From NCBI GenBank assembly GCA_944391085.1, contig CALXSE010000007.1:29074-93073 (forward strand): 64,000 nucleotides of DNA, in the 5' to 3' direction. Positions within the stretch are counted from its first letter, which is position 1. Each line of letters opens with the position of its first letter. Shown here piece after piece: positions 34,091 through 42,671 of this stretch. A program made the translations under genes and the position numbers. The notes under the pieces were generated by a model. The model was not told where the DNA came from, searched no databases, and saw only the letters and a list, made by a program, of their open reading frames with translations. The DNA is from an uncultured Kiritimatiellota bacterium (GTDB taxonomy: Bacteria > Verrucomicrobiota > Kiritimatiellia > RFP12 > DVOR01).

Positions 34091-34624
34091 TCAGGCTTGG
34101 AGGATGTCGGCGAGCTCGGGGTCTTTGATGCGGAGCTCGTGGGGGGAAAGGCCCAGCAGTTCGTGGGGGAAGACGATCCAATCGGCCGTCTCGCGGACAT
34201 AGTAATCCGGGGCGAAGGGGACGAGGCTGGCGGCGGGCTTCCAGTAGACGGTGGCGACGCGGGCGTCGGTCCCGGCCAGGCGCGCGAGGGTGGCCTCGGC
34301 GGTCTTGCCGGTGTCGAAGACATCGTCGACGACGAGGACGCGCTTGCCGGCAAGGGAGTCGAGAATGGCGTCCGCGCCATGGAAGACGACGGTGTCGGTG
34401 CGTTTGCCGATACCGGGGGCGTAGGAGGCGCATTTGACGATGGCGTGGGGGGTGGGGCGGCCGAGGTAGGCGAAGACCTCGCTGATGATGACGCCTGGCT
34501 GGGCGCCGCCGCGCCAGAGGGCGAGGATGAAGTCGGGCCGCCAGGCGGGATCATCGAAGACCTTGCGGGCCAGGCGCGCGCAGTCGCGCTGGAAGGTGTC
34601 GGCGGAGAGGAAGCGTTTGTTCAT
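34091..34624 (-). CDS. Phosphoribosyltransferase (hypoxanthine/xanthine type)
   Basis: 177 residues of the type I PRTase fold. The PRPP loop VLVVDDVFDTGKTAEA near residue 100 is intact, the N-terminal part has ILALWRGGAQPGVIISE, and the C-terminal YYVRETADWIVFPHE lies at the base-binding side, as in Gpt/Xpt-like enzymes that salvage purines. Base specificity is not readable. The start MNKRFLSADTF overlaps the stop of the upstream membrane protein gene by 4 nt. Confidence 0.82.
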   Translation of the reverse strand: MNKRFLSADTFQRDCARLARKVFDDPAWRPDFILALWRGGAQPGVIISEVFAYLGRPTPHAIVKCASYAPGIGKRTDTVVFHGADAILDSLAGKRVLVVDDVFDTGKTAEATLARLAGTDARVATVYWKPAASLVPFAPDYYVRETADWIVFPHELLGLSPHELRIKDPELADILQA

Positions 34625-35235
34625 GGGTATGCCTTTTGGACGGCGGCGGCGAGGTCGGCGTGGCACCGGCCGAGCCAAAGGAGGAGCGCGCGGTTGGCCA
34701 CGGGCAGGGTGATGAAGAGCCCCACGAAGAAGAGGGCCGCGCCCAATCCCCCCACAAGGCCGAACGCCATGGCCGTGAGCGCGCGCCCCGGCGCGTCCAC
34801 GGCGAACCGGCAGGTGGCGCGGCAGGCGACGCCAAAGGGAAGGGCGAAGCGGTCGGCCAGGACGAGGGCCAGCCAGACGGGCTGGATGAGGAGCAGCCCC
34901 AGGGGGATCAGGCCCAGGAGCGTGGCGTGGGCGGCGGGGAGGAGGGCGACGGCCCAGAGAAGCAGCCCCAGCCAGAAGCAGGTGGGCAGGCGGTGCGGGG
35001 CCTGAAGGCGTTGGGCCAGGGCCATTTGCCCGACGAGTGGGCCGAGGGGGGTGTCCCCGAAGGGCTCGGTGGGTTTGCCCGGGTCGAGGTGCCAGAGCCA
35101 GAGGTTCGCGGCGGGGCCGAGGAAGAGGCCGGTGAGGCCGACGAGGAAGAAGAGGAGGGCGAGGGCGGCTTCGCGGATGGGGTCGGCGCAGAAGAAGCGC
35201 CAGCCTTCGCGGAGGGCAAAGAGGAAGGGATTCAT
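34621..35235 (-). CDS. Polytopic membrane protein of unknown function
   Basis: 204 residues with about five hydrophobic helices and a conserved-looking start MNPFLFALREGWRFF. A short loop (DPGKPTEPFGDTPLG) separates helices 1 and 2. I do not recognise the family; layout and size recall small DUF-type inner-membrane proteins that flank housekeeping genes. It sits between a Pro-rich single-helix protein (1-nt gap) and the phosphoribosyltransferase gene (4-nt overlap), so it is part of the rlmN-side operon. Confidence 0.6.
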   Translation of the reverse strand: MNPFLFALREGWRFFCADPIREAALALLFFLVGLTGLFLGPAANLWLWHLDPGKPTEPFGDTPLGPLVGQMALAQRLQAPHRLPTCFWLGLLLWAVALLPAAHATLLGLIPLGLLLIQPVWLALVLADRFALPFGVACRATCRFAVDAPGRALTAMAFGLVGGLGAALFFVGLFITLPVANRALLLWLGRCHADLAAAVQKAYP

Positions 35236-35236
35236 C

Positions 35237-35716
35237 TCAGAGCTGCCATTCGAGTTCGTCGTTCCCGGCGGGGAGGGTCACGCGGTTCAGCGGCAGGCCG
35301 TCGGGGCCGACCTTGTCCTTTGCCTCGGGGGTCTCGGCGGGGGCCTTGCGCTTGGCGGGTTTCTGCGCGGGCCTGGGGGCGGCCTGCTCGGGTTGCTTGG
35401 GGGCGATCTTCTGGGTGGCCGCCGGGGTAGGTTTGGGCGCGGGTGTCTGCACGGGTTGCGGCTGGGGTTCGGGCGTCGGGACGGGGGTCGGTTTTTCCGC
35501 AGGCCTTTCGGCGGGCGTGGCCGGGGTTTGGGGGGTGGGGGACTGCGGTTCCTGGGTCTCGGCGGGCTGGGCGAGGCGGGCGTCGAGGAGTTTTTCGTTG
35601 AGGGCGAAGGTGCGCTGGGCCATCCAGATGACGACGCCGCAGACCATGGCGACGATGAGGAGGATGGTGATGGCGACGATGATGAGGGTGGCGTTGTTAG
35701 GGTTTCTGGTTTCCAT
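35237..35716 (-). CDS. Single-helix membrane protein with proline-rich tail
   Basis: 159 residues. A cytoplasmic stub (METRNPNN), one membrane helix (about 10-32), then about 90 residues of Pro/Thr/Glu/Gln-rich low complexity (runs such as PTPVPTPEPQPQPVQTP). A short conserved-looking end GPDGLPLNRVTLPAG follows. The tail would extend into the periplasm like a TonB-type or peptidoglycan-spanning linker. No enzyme domain is visible. It begins inside the 3' end of rlmN (20-nt overlap). Confidence 0.6.
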   Translation of the reverse strand: METRNPNNATLIIVAITILLIVAMVCGVVIWMAQRTFALNEKLLDARLAQPAETQEPQSPTPQTPATPAERPAEKPTPVPTPEPQPQPVQTPAPKPTPAATQKIAPKQPEQAAPRPAQKPAKRKAPAETPEAKDKVGPDGLPLNRVTLPAGNDELEWQL

Positions 35717-36752
35717 GGGGGGAGCCTTTCCTGGAGCGGAGGCGGAGCTGGCCGCAGGCGGCGTCGGCCTGGCGGCCCCGGCTGCGGCGCATGGTGGTGT
35801 GGATGCCGGCCTTGAGGAGGGTGTCAAGGAAGGCGAGGCAATCGGCGTGCGTGGGCGTCTGGCCGTCGAACTCGGCGACGGGGCTGAGGGGGATGAGGTT
35901 GACGCGGGCCTTGCGGCCGCGGAGGAGGCGGACGAGCTCGGCGGCGTGGGCGGGGCGGTCGTTGAGGCCGCGCACAAGGGTGTATTCGTAGGTGATGATG
36001 CGGCCGGTGGCGGCGGTGTAGGCGTCGCACGCGGGGAGGAGGACGGCCAGGGGCCAGCGGCGGTTGACGGGCATGAGGCGGTCGCGGATGGCGTCGTTGG
36101 GGGCGTGGAGGGAGACGGAGAGCTCGAATTGGACGCCTTCCGTGGCCAGGCGCTCGATGCCCGGGACGACGCCGCAGGTGGAGAGGGTGATGTGGCGCGC
36201 GCCGATGTTGGGGCCTTGCTGGCAGTTGAGGACGCGCAGGGCGCGGAGGACGGCGTCGTAGTTCATGAAGGGCTCGCCCATCCCCATGACGACGATGTTG
36301 TTGGGGTAGCGGTCCTGGCTTTGGGTCAGGGCCATCACCTCGCCCACGATCTCGTCGGCGGTGAGGGAGCGCACGCAGCCGAGCTGGCCGCTGGCGCAGA
36401 AGGCGCAACGCATGGCGCAGCCGACCTGCGAGGAGACGCATTGGGTGACGCGGCCGTCGGCGGGGATCCAGACGGTCTCGACGCGCTCGCCGTCGGCCAT
36501 CTCGAGGAGGTATTTGACGACGCCGTCGGGGCCCGATGGGGTGCGGTCGACTTCGCGCGGGAGGGTGAGGGGGGCCTCTTGGGCGAGGCGGTCGCGGACG
36601 GCCCCAGGGAGGGTGGTGAGCGCGTCCCACGCGGCGATGCGGTCGTGGTAGAGGCCGTGGAGGATTTGTTTGGCGCGGAAGGCGGGCAGGCCGAACGCCT
36701 TGCAGCGGGCGGCCCAGTCCGCGGGGAGGAGGGCGTAGGCGGGCTCAGGCAT
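35697..36752 (-). CDS. rlmN: Dual-specificity RNA methyltransferase RlmN
   Basis: 351 residues, a radical SAM enzyme that methylates C2 of A2503 in 23S rRNA (and A37 in some tRNAs). The cluster motif CAMRCAFCASG is at about 115-125, followed by GMGEPFMNYD, STCGVVPGI and SVSLHAPND. The second catalytic cysteine lies in the C-terminal DAACGQLR. The start MPEPAYALLPADW overlaps the recR end by 8 nt. It is part of the dnaX-ybaB-recR-rlmN run. Confidence 0.94.
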   Translation of the reverse strand: MPEPAYALLPADWAARCKAFGLPAFRAKQILHGLYHDRIAAWDALTTLPGAVRDRLAQEAPLTLPREVDRTPSGPDGVVKYLLEMADGERVETVWIPADGRVTQCVSSQVGCAMRCAFCASGQLGCVRSLTADEIVGEVMALTQSQDRYPNNIVVMGMGEPFMNYDAVLRALRVLNCQQGPNIGARHITLSTCGVVPGIERLATEGVQFELSVSLHAPNDAIRDRLMPVNRRWPLAVLLPACDAYTAATGRIITYEYTLVRGLNDRPAHAAELVRLLRGRKARVNLIPLSPVAEFDGQTPTHADCLAFLDTLLKAGIHTTMRRSRGRQADAACGQLRLRSRKGSPHGNQKP

Positions 36753-37362
36753 CGGGCGGGGCGTCCTCGAAGGATTGGCGGCCTTGCACGGCGCGGCGGA
36801 GGGTGAGCGGGTCGGCGTAGCCCACGCCCGAGCCGCAGGGCAGGCCGAAGGCCAGGCGGGTGAGGCGCACGCCGGTGGGGCGGAGCCGTTCGGCGATGTA
36901 GCCGGCGGTGGCGTCGCCCTCGAGGTCGGTGGAGAGGGCCAGGAGCACCTCGCGGATGGGCTCGGCCTTGACGCGCTGGGCGAGCGCGGCGATGCGGAGC
37001 TCGCCGACGCCCGTCTGGCGGCCGGGGGAGAGTTTGCCCATGAGGGCGTGGTAACGCCCGCGGAAGGCGCCGGCGGCCTCGATGGCGTGGATGTCGGCGG
37101 GGTCCTCGACCACGCAGAGCAGGCCGTCGTCGCGGTCGGCGCGGGTGCAGAGGGGGCAGGGGTCGGCCTCGTGGGTGGTGAAGGCCCCGCATTTGGAGCA
37201 GAGGCAGACGCCTTCGCGGGCCTCCTGGAGCGCTTGGACGAGCGTGTCGAGCAACGTTTCCGGGCGCCGCACCAGGGCCAGGGCCGCGCGCTCGGCGCTC
37301 CGCCGGCCAAAGCCGGGGAGGCGCGAGAGGGCGTGGATGAGGTTGTCGAGCGGCTCGAGCAT
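36745..37362 (-). CDS. recR: Recombination protein RecR
   Basis: 205 residues. HhH segment LSRLPGFGRRSAERAA, the four-Cys zinc finger CSKCGAFTTHEADPCPLC near residue 55, and a Toprim domain beginning LLCVVEDPADIHAIE are all present. RecR with RecO/RecF loads RecA at gaps. It sits 3 nt downstream of ybaB in the widespread dnaX-ybaB-recR arrangement. Confidence 0.95.
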   Translation of the reverse strand: MLEPLDNLIHALSRLPGFGRRSAERAALALVRRPETLLDTLVQALQEAREGVCLCSKCGAFTTHEADPCPLCTRADRDDGLLCVVEDPADIHAIEAAGAFRGRYHALMGKLSPGRQTGVGELRIAALAQRVKAEPIREVLLALSTDLEGDATAGYIAERLRPTGVRLTRLAFGLPCGSGVGYADPLTLRRAVQGRQSFEDAPPDA

Positions 37363-37365
37363 GGC

Positions 37366-37677
37366 TCAGCGCAGGCCGGGGAAGGAGCCGTCCTTCATCA
37401 TGCGTTGCATCAGCTGCTGGGTCTGCGTGCGCACGTTGTTGATGGCGGCGTTGAGGACGGTCTTGAGGAGGGTCTCGAAGCGCTCGGTCTTGCCGGCGCG
37501 CAGCTCGGCGAGGGCCTCGTCGGTGAACTTGAGCTGGGCGATGGAGCCGTCGCCCTTGGCGGTGACGGTGATGCCGCCGTTCTGGTGGGTGTAGGAGATC
37601 TTGTCGATCTCGGCCTGGAGGCGCTTGGCTTCCTTGCGCGCCTGCGCGGCCTGCTTCATCTGGTCCAAAAAGCCCAT
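37366..37677 (-). CDS. YbaB/EbfC family nucleoid-associated protein
   Basis: 103 residues. An N-terminal coiled helix (DQMKQAAQARKEAKRLQAEI), a central strand pair NGGITVTAKGDGSIAQLKF and a C-terminal helix are typical of the dimeric YbaB/EbfC DNA-binding fold. The residues around the tip differ from the enterobacterial protein, but length and position between dnaX and recR are diagnostic. Confidence 0.9.
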   Translation of the reverse strand: MGFLDQMKQAAQARKEAKRLQAEIDKISYTHQNGGITVTAKGDGSIAQLKFTDEALAELRAGKTERFETLLKTVLNAAINNVRTQTQQLMQRMMKDGSFPGLR

Positions 37678-37698
37678 GGTCGTTCCTTTCTGCGTCCG

Positions 37699-39159
37699 TC
37701 AGACGAGCACGCGGCCGCCGAAGAGGCGGAGGGTGACGTTGACGATCTCGTCGACATACTGCCCGTCGGAGGATTGGAGGGGCTCGGCGGGGACGGGGGC
37801 CGCCTGGCCCGCGGGATCCGCCGGGGGCTCGTGGAGGGCGCAGGGCGCGTAGCCCTCCTCGTCGTCCGGGACGAGGTCGTCCTCCTCCGCCCGCGGCGGT
37901 TGGGGAAGGGGTGCGGGGGCCGCCTGGCGGGGGGGCTCGGCGGCGGGTGCGGCGCGCCGTGGCGCCGCGGGGGCGGCCGCCGGACCTTGCGGAGCGGCGG
38001 CCGCCAAGCGTCGGATCGTTTGGTCCCGGAGCGCCGTCAGGCGGCGGATCACCTCGTCCAGGGAGACGGTCTTGGCGGCGCGGGCGCAGCGGATGAGCGT
38101 CATCTCCACGAGCGTGCGCACCGAGAGCGCGGCGCGGAGCTTGCCCTCCATCTCGGAGAGGAGGGCGGAGATTTCGACGATGCGCTGGGGCGGGGCAAGC
38201 TTGGCCTGGGCCTCGAGGACGGCGAGCTGCTCGGCGGTGACGTCCTGCCTGGCCAATTCCGCGCCGGCCTGCTGGCAGACGAGCAGGTTGCGGAAGTGCC
38301 AGAGGAGCTCGGCGGTCATGCGGCGCATGTCCTTGCCCGATTCGTCGAGCGCCGCGACGGTGCGCAGGATGCCGGGGACGTCGCCCTGAAGGATGCTCGC
38401 GGCGAGCCCTTCGAGCGCCTCGCGGGAGACGAGGCCGAAGACGGCCAGCACGTCGGCCTCCGTCAGGTCGGTGCCCTTGAAGGCGATGAGCTGGTCGAGC
38501 GCCGAGAGGGCGTCGCGCAGGCCGCCGTTGGAGCCGCGGGCGATGGCCAGGAGGGCGTCGTCGGTGATGGCGATCTGCTCGGCGTTGCAGATGAGGCGCA
38601 GGCGCCGCACGATGTCGCCCACCGAGATGCGGCGCAGGTCGAAGCGCTGGCAGCGGCTGACGATGGTGGGCAGGACTTTGTCGCCCTCGGTGGTGGCGAA
38701 GATGAACTTGACGTAGGGCGGGGGCTCCTCAAGGGTCTTCAGCAGGGCGTTGAAGGCCGCGTTGGAGAGCATGTGGACTTCGTCGAGGATGAAGATCTTG
38801 AAGCGGCTGTGGGTGGGCGCGAACTGCACCTGGTCGAGCACGCCGTGGATGTCCTCCACTTTGTTGTTCGAGGCCGCGTCCAGCTCGATGACGTCCATGT
38901 CGCTGCCGGCGGCGATGCCTTTGCAGTTGTCGCAGTCGCCGCAGGGGTGGGTGGTGGGGCCCTTCTCGCAGTTGAGGGCCATGGCCAGGATGCGCGAGAG
39001 CGTGGTCTTGCCGATGCCGCGCGGCCCGATGAAGAGGTAGGCGTGGGCGATGCGGTCCTGCTCGATGGCGTTGGCCAGGGTGCGCGTGACGTGGCCCTGC
39101 CCCACGACGTCGTCGAACGTCCTGGGGCGCCACTTTCGCGCGAGCACTTCGTAGGCCAT
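37699..39159 (-). CDS. dnaX: DNA polymerase III subunit gamma/tau
   Basis: 486 residues. AAA+ clamp-loader ATPase: Walker A GPRGIGKTT near residue 45, zinc-binding cysteines in CEKGPTTHPCGDCDNC, DVIELDAASN, Walker B IFILDEVHM and sensor-1 IFATTEGDKVLPT. A DnaX domain III follows and then a Pro/Ala-rich linker (about 395-445) with only a short C-terminal tail, so the tau-specific polymerase-binding region is small. The start is 1 nt after the htpG stop. Confidence 0.95.
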   Translation of the reverse strand: MAYEVLARKWRPRTFDDVVGQGHVTRTLANAIEQDRIAHAYLFIGPRGIGKTTLSRILAMALNCEKGPTTHPCGDCDNCKGIAAGSDMDVIELDAASNNKVEDIHGVLDQVQFAPTHSRFKIFILDEVHMLSNAAFNALLKTLEEPPPYVKFIFATTEGDKVLPTIVSRCQRFDLRRISVGDIVRRLRLICNAEQIAITDDALLAIARGSNGGLRDALSALDQLIAFKGTDLTEADVLAVFGLVSREALEGLAASILQGDVPGILRTVAALDESGKDMRRMTAELLWHFRNLLVCQQAGAELARQDVTAEQLAVLEAQAKLAPPQRIVEISALLSEMEGKLRAALSVRTLVEMTLIRCARAAKTVSLDEVIRRLTALRDQTIRRLAAAAPQGPAAAPAAPRRAAPAAEPPRQAAPAPLPQPPRAEEDDLVPDDEEGYAPCALHEPPADPAGQAAPVPAEPLQSSDGQYVDEIVNVTLRLFGGRVLV

Positions 39160-39160
39160 G

Positions 39161-41020
39161 TCAGCGGCTCATCAGCTGCGCCACCAGGGCGTTGAAGCGC
39201 GCGGGGTCCGGCGGGAGGGTGCCTTCGGCCAGGCAGGCCTGGCCGTAGAGCAGGTCGATGGCCTCATCGCGCCGCGTCTCGTCGGCTTCCGCGGCCACGG
39301 CCTTGATGAGCGGGTGCTCGGGGTTGAGCTCCAGGATGCGCTTGTCTTCGGGGACGCTCTGGCCCATGGCCTCCATCATGCGGCGCATGGAGGGGGGGAG
39401 GGCGTTGGGATCCTGGACCAGGCAGCAGGGCGAATCGGTCAGGCGCGTGGTGGGGCGCACCTCTTTGACGGTCGTTTCCAACCGTTTCGCGAAGGCCTCG
39501 AGCGTGGGCTTGAGCGTCTGTTTTGCGGTCTCGAGCGCTTGTTTCGCGTCTTCGGCGTCGAGCCCCAGGTCGCCTTTGTCGGCGAAGACGATGGGCGTCT
39601 TGTCGTAGTCGTAGAGCTCGCCGGCGATGAATTGGTCCACCGGGCTGGTCAGGAAGAGCACGTCGTAGCCTTTGGCCTTCAGCTGCTCCAGGCAGGGGCT
39701 TTGGCGCGCGGCCTGCTCGGTGTCGGCCGTGAGCATATAGATGGCCTTTTGGCCCTCGGGCATCGCGTCTTTGTAGGCGCGCAGGCCGGTGAACGCGCCG
39801 TCCTTGAGGTTCTTGAAGCGCAGCAGCTCGGTGATCTTCTCCTTGTTCTCCCAGTCGGAGTGGAAGCCTTCCTTGAGGAAGTCGCCGAGGGCCGCGGTGA
39901 AGGCCTCGAAGTCCTCGGGCTTTTCCTTGGCCATTTCGGCGAGGGCCTTGAGGACGCGGTTGGTGAGGTCGGCGCGGATTTTGCGGATGACGGCGTCGTC
40001 TTGCAGCATCTCGCGCGAGACGTTCAGCGGCAGGTCGCTGCTGTCCACCACGCCCTTGAGGAAGCGCAGCCACGAGGGCGTCAGCTCCTCGATCTCGTCG
40101 CCGATGAAGACGTTGCGCACGTAGAGCGAGAGGCCGTGCTTGTTCCCCGGCATCAGCATCTCCATCCCCACCGTCTTCGGGATGAAGAGGAGCGCGCGAT
40201 ATTCCAGCGTCCCCTCCGCCGCGATGTGCAGCACCTTCAGCGGTTCTCCCAGGCCCCGCAGCGTCTGACGGTAAAAGGCCTCGTACTCCTCCGCCTTCAC
40301 CTCGCCCTTTGGCCGCTTCCAAAGCGCCACCATCGTGTTCAGCGGCTTGCGCTCCTCAGGCTTCTCGTCCGCTTTCCGCTCTTTGCCTTCCACCTCCAAA
40401 TAGATGGGGTAGGCGATGAAGTCCGAGTACCGCCGCACCAAGTCACGCAACGTCCACTCTTCGGCGAACTGCGCCTGATCCTCGCGCAGATGGAGCGTGA
40501 TGGCCGTCCCCGGCGCGGTGCGCGTCCCCTCGTCCATCGTGTACGCGCCGTCGCCCGCGCTCATCCAGCGCGCGGGCTTCTGTCCCTCCCCGCGGCGGAG
40601 CGATTCCACCGTCACCGAGTCCGCCACCATGAACGCCGCGTAAAAGCCCACGCCGAACTTGCCGATGAGCTCCGGGATGTTCGTCTCCTTCCCCTCCCGA
40701 AGCGCTTCCGCGAAGGCCTTGGAGCCGCTCTTGGCGATGGTGCCGAGCGCCTCTTCCATCTCCTCGGCGCTCATGCCCAGCCCGTTGTCCTCGATGGTCA
40801 GCGTCCGCGCCGTCGCGTCCGCGCGCAACGTGAGCTGCCACTCCGGGGCCTCCGGCGCGATGGATTTGTCCGTCAACGCCAGGTATTTTGCTCGGTCAAT
40901 CGCGTCGCTCCCGTTCGAAATCAACTCACGCAGGAAGATTTCCTTCTTGGAATAAAGCGAATGGATCACCAAATCCAGCATTTGCCGGATTTCCGCCTTG
41001 AAAGCGCAAGTCTTTGCCAT
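39161..41020 (-). CDS. htpG: Chaperone HtpG (Hsp90)
   Basis: 619 residues, full length for HtpG. The N-terminal ATPase has FLRELISNGSDAIDRAK, IEDNGLGMS, GKFGVGFYAAFMVAD and a GTAITLHL-type motif. The middle domain has SSDLPLNVSREMLQ and the C-terminal dimerisation part ends PDPARFNALVAQLM. It is a cytosolic ATP-dependent chaperone. A strong promoter precedes it and no CIRCE heat-shock operator is seen. It leads the run that includes dnaX and recR, which is less usual. Confidence 0.96.
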   Translation of the reverse strand: MAKTCAFKAEIRQMLDLVIHSLYSKKEIFLRELISNGSDAIDRAKYLALTDKSIAPEAPEWQLTLRADATARTLTIEDNGLGMSAEEMEEALGTIAKSGSKAFAEALREGKETNIPELIGKFGVGFYAAFMVADSVTVESLRRGEGQKPARWMSAGDGAYTMDEGTRTAPGTAITLHLREDQAQFAEEWTLRDLVRRYSDFIAYPIYLEVEGKERKADEKPEERKPLNTMVALWKRPKGEVKAEEYEAFYRQTLRGLGEPLKVLHIAAEGTLEYRALLFIPKTVGMEMLMPGNKHGLSLYVRNVFIGDEIEELTPSWLRFLKGVVDSSDLPLNVSREMLQDDAVIRKIRADLTNRVLKALAEMAKEKPEDFEAFTAALGDFLKEGFHSDWENKEKITELLRFKNLKDGAFTGLRAYKDAMPEGQKAIYMLTADTEQAARQSPCLEQLKAKGYDVLFLTSPVDQFIAGELYDYDKTPIVFADKGDLGLDAEDAKQALETAKQTLKPTLEAFAKRLETTVKEVRPTTRLTDSPCCLVQDPNALPPSMRRMMEAMGQSVPEDKRILELNPEHPLIKAVAAEADETRRDEAIDLLYGQACLAEGTLPPDPARFNALVAQLMSR

Positions 41021-41060
41021 AGTCTTTCAGACCTTCCTTTCCTTAATTATAGGAAACAAT

Positions 41061-41089
41061 ATTATACCACACCGTCCCCTCCCCGCCAA
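41061..41089 (-). promoter_or_regulatory. Promoter of htpG
   Basis: On the minus strand -35 TTGGCG (41089-41084), a 17-nt spacer and -10 TATAAT (41066-41061). This is the best consensus promoter in the window; the ATG is about 41 nt downstream. The rest of 41090-41333 shows no gene. Confidence 0.75.
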
Positions 41090-41333
41090 ACCCTTCCCAT
41101 TCCGGTGTCTGCCCGCAAACAACCTCTCTCCGGAGCACTTGCCGGCGAGGCCAGGAAAGAGGTGGCGCACTGGTTTGGTATGCCCACCCCGGACACCGCC
41201 ATGGCGGCGCGCACACGACCACAGCCATCGGCGCCTGACGGGCGTGTCGGCGTCTGCGGTTCAGCTCCTGTATAAACCGCGGGGTTTGGTCTGTCAAGGT
41301 GTTCCCGTGAGGTCTTGCCCTGGCGGGGTGCGA

Positions 41334-42659
41334 TCAACGCAGGCTCATCCGGTAGCCCGGGGCCGTCGGCGGTGTGTAACGCAGCGTGCCATCCTCGAAG
41401 GTCAGCGCGCCGCCGTCCCCCTCCGGCAGGGCGAAGGTCAGCCCCTCGGGGAGTCCGGCGGCGCAATGGAGCACCTCGCCCTCCCGCGCGCCGCGCACCG
41501 TCACCGTGGCGGAGGCCGCGAGCGTCTCGCCCTCGGGCAGGGACTTGTCCAGGAGCGTCGGCTGGAGGAGGGAGAGCGCGCCCACCTCCAACGCGCCCGC
41601 GGCGGCGTCCAGAACCGCCCCGTCCGCGAGGGCGAGCGCCCCCACCCTGCCCGTTCCGGCCAGGGCCGCGCCGGGGGCCACGGTCACCAAGCCGGCCGCG
41701 CCGTCCACCCGCAGCGTCCCCTCGGCCACGTAGAAAGCCGCCGTCGTCTCTGCGGAGGTCAGCGTCACCGTGCCGGGGCCGTCCTTGACGACCTCGCCGT
41801 CCACGAAGGCCGCGCCGAACGTGCCGGCCTTCAACACATAGGCCGTGGAGCCGGCGTCGTAACGGATGGCCGCCGGCTCGGGGTCGGCGTCATACACGAT
41901 CTCCACCGCGCCGGAGGCGTCGGCCAAATCCCGGAGCCACGGGTCGCCGCCGAGGGCCGCGTTCGCCCAGTTGGCCTCCTCCGACCACGCGCCGCCGTTG
42001 GGGTTGGCCCACTGCCAACGCGGCGCGGCCGTCCCTTCCAGCGCGAAGGCGCCGAAGTTGCCGTCGCCGCCCTGGGCGGAGACGGTGACGGACGTGCGGC
42101 CCGTGAAGGTGACGGCGAAGACGAGCCAGTTGCCGCTGGAGGTGTTCTGCGTCAGGTCGGCCTCACCGCTCTTGTTCTCAGCGTATTCGAGCGTCGCGCC
42201 CGTGACGGCATAGGTGCTGTCGGCGTTCACCCAGCTGTTGCCGCGCCCGGCAAGGACGTAGAGCGTGTACTTGCCCTGTGCGTTCAGCCCCGAGAGCGTG
42301 AAGGAGCAGCTGCCGTTCCCGTTCAGCACCCAGCCGTTGTCGCCCGTGGTGACGCCCTTGGGGAAGTCCTCCTTGTGGTTGTCGTACTGCCCCTCGGCCA
42401 AGCGCCCGTCCTTGCCGCAGATGGAGCCGGAGCAGGCCAGCGACAGTCCGCTGGATTGGCCCGAGGCGTCAAGCAGGTCTGTAGACCCCGCTGCGGTGAC
42501 GCCGTTCCACGTATAAGAGCCGCCGCCCTTCCACCACCGCCCCTTCAGCGTCTGGGCGGAACTGTGGAAGGTGACGAGGACGGGCGTGAGGGCGTCCGCC
42601 TGGGTTTGGGCGAGGGCCGCGAGGGGGGCGAGGGCCGCGAGCAGGAGGGCAAAACGCAT
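41334..42659 (-). CDS. Secreted beta-strand-repeat protein
   Basis: 441 residues with a signal peptide (MRFALLLAALAPLAALA). The N-terminal half (about 20-210) is a beta-sandwich-like region rich in Gly/Asn/Thr (YTLYVLAGRGNSWVNADSTY). About 285-340 contain VKDGPGTVTLTSAETTAAFYVAEGTLRV, here read as one autotransporter-associated beta-strand repeat in two short parts. There is no PEP-CTERM or beta-barrel, so it is released or held by other means. It lies 12 nt after the sulfatase stop, pointing to a surface or binding partner for the sulfatase's glycan. Function otherwise unknown. Confidence 0.62.
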   Translation of the reverse strand: MRFALLLAALAPLAALAQTQADALTPVLVTFHSSAQTLKGRWWKGGGSYTWNGVTAAGSTDLLDASGQSSGLSLACSGSICGKDGRLAEGQYDNHKEDFPKGVTTGDNGWVLNGNGSCSFTLSGLNAQGKYTLYVLAGRGNSWVNADSTYAVTGATLEYAENKSGEADLTQNTSSGNWLVFAVTFTGRTSVTVSAQGGDGNFGAFALEGTAAPRWQWANPNGGAWSEEANWANAALGGDPWLRDLADASGAVEIVYDADPEPAAIRYDAGSTAYVLKAGTFGAAFVDGEVVKDGPGTVTLTSAETTAAFYVAEGTLRVDGAAGLVTVAPGAALAGTGRVGALALADGAVLDAAAGALEVGALSLLQPTLLDKSLPEGETLAASATVTVRGAREGEVLHCAAGLPEGLTFALPEGDGGALTFEDGTLRYTPPTAPGYRMSLR

Positions 42660-42671
42660 GGCGGGCTCCTT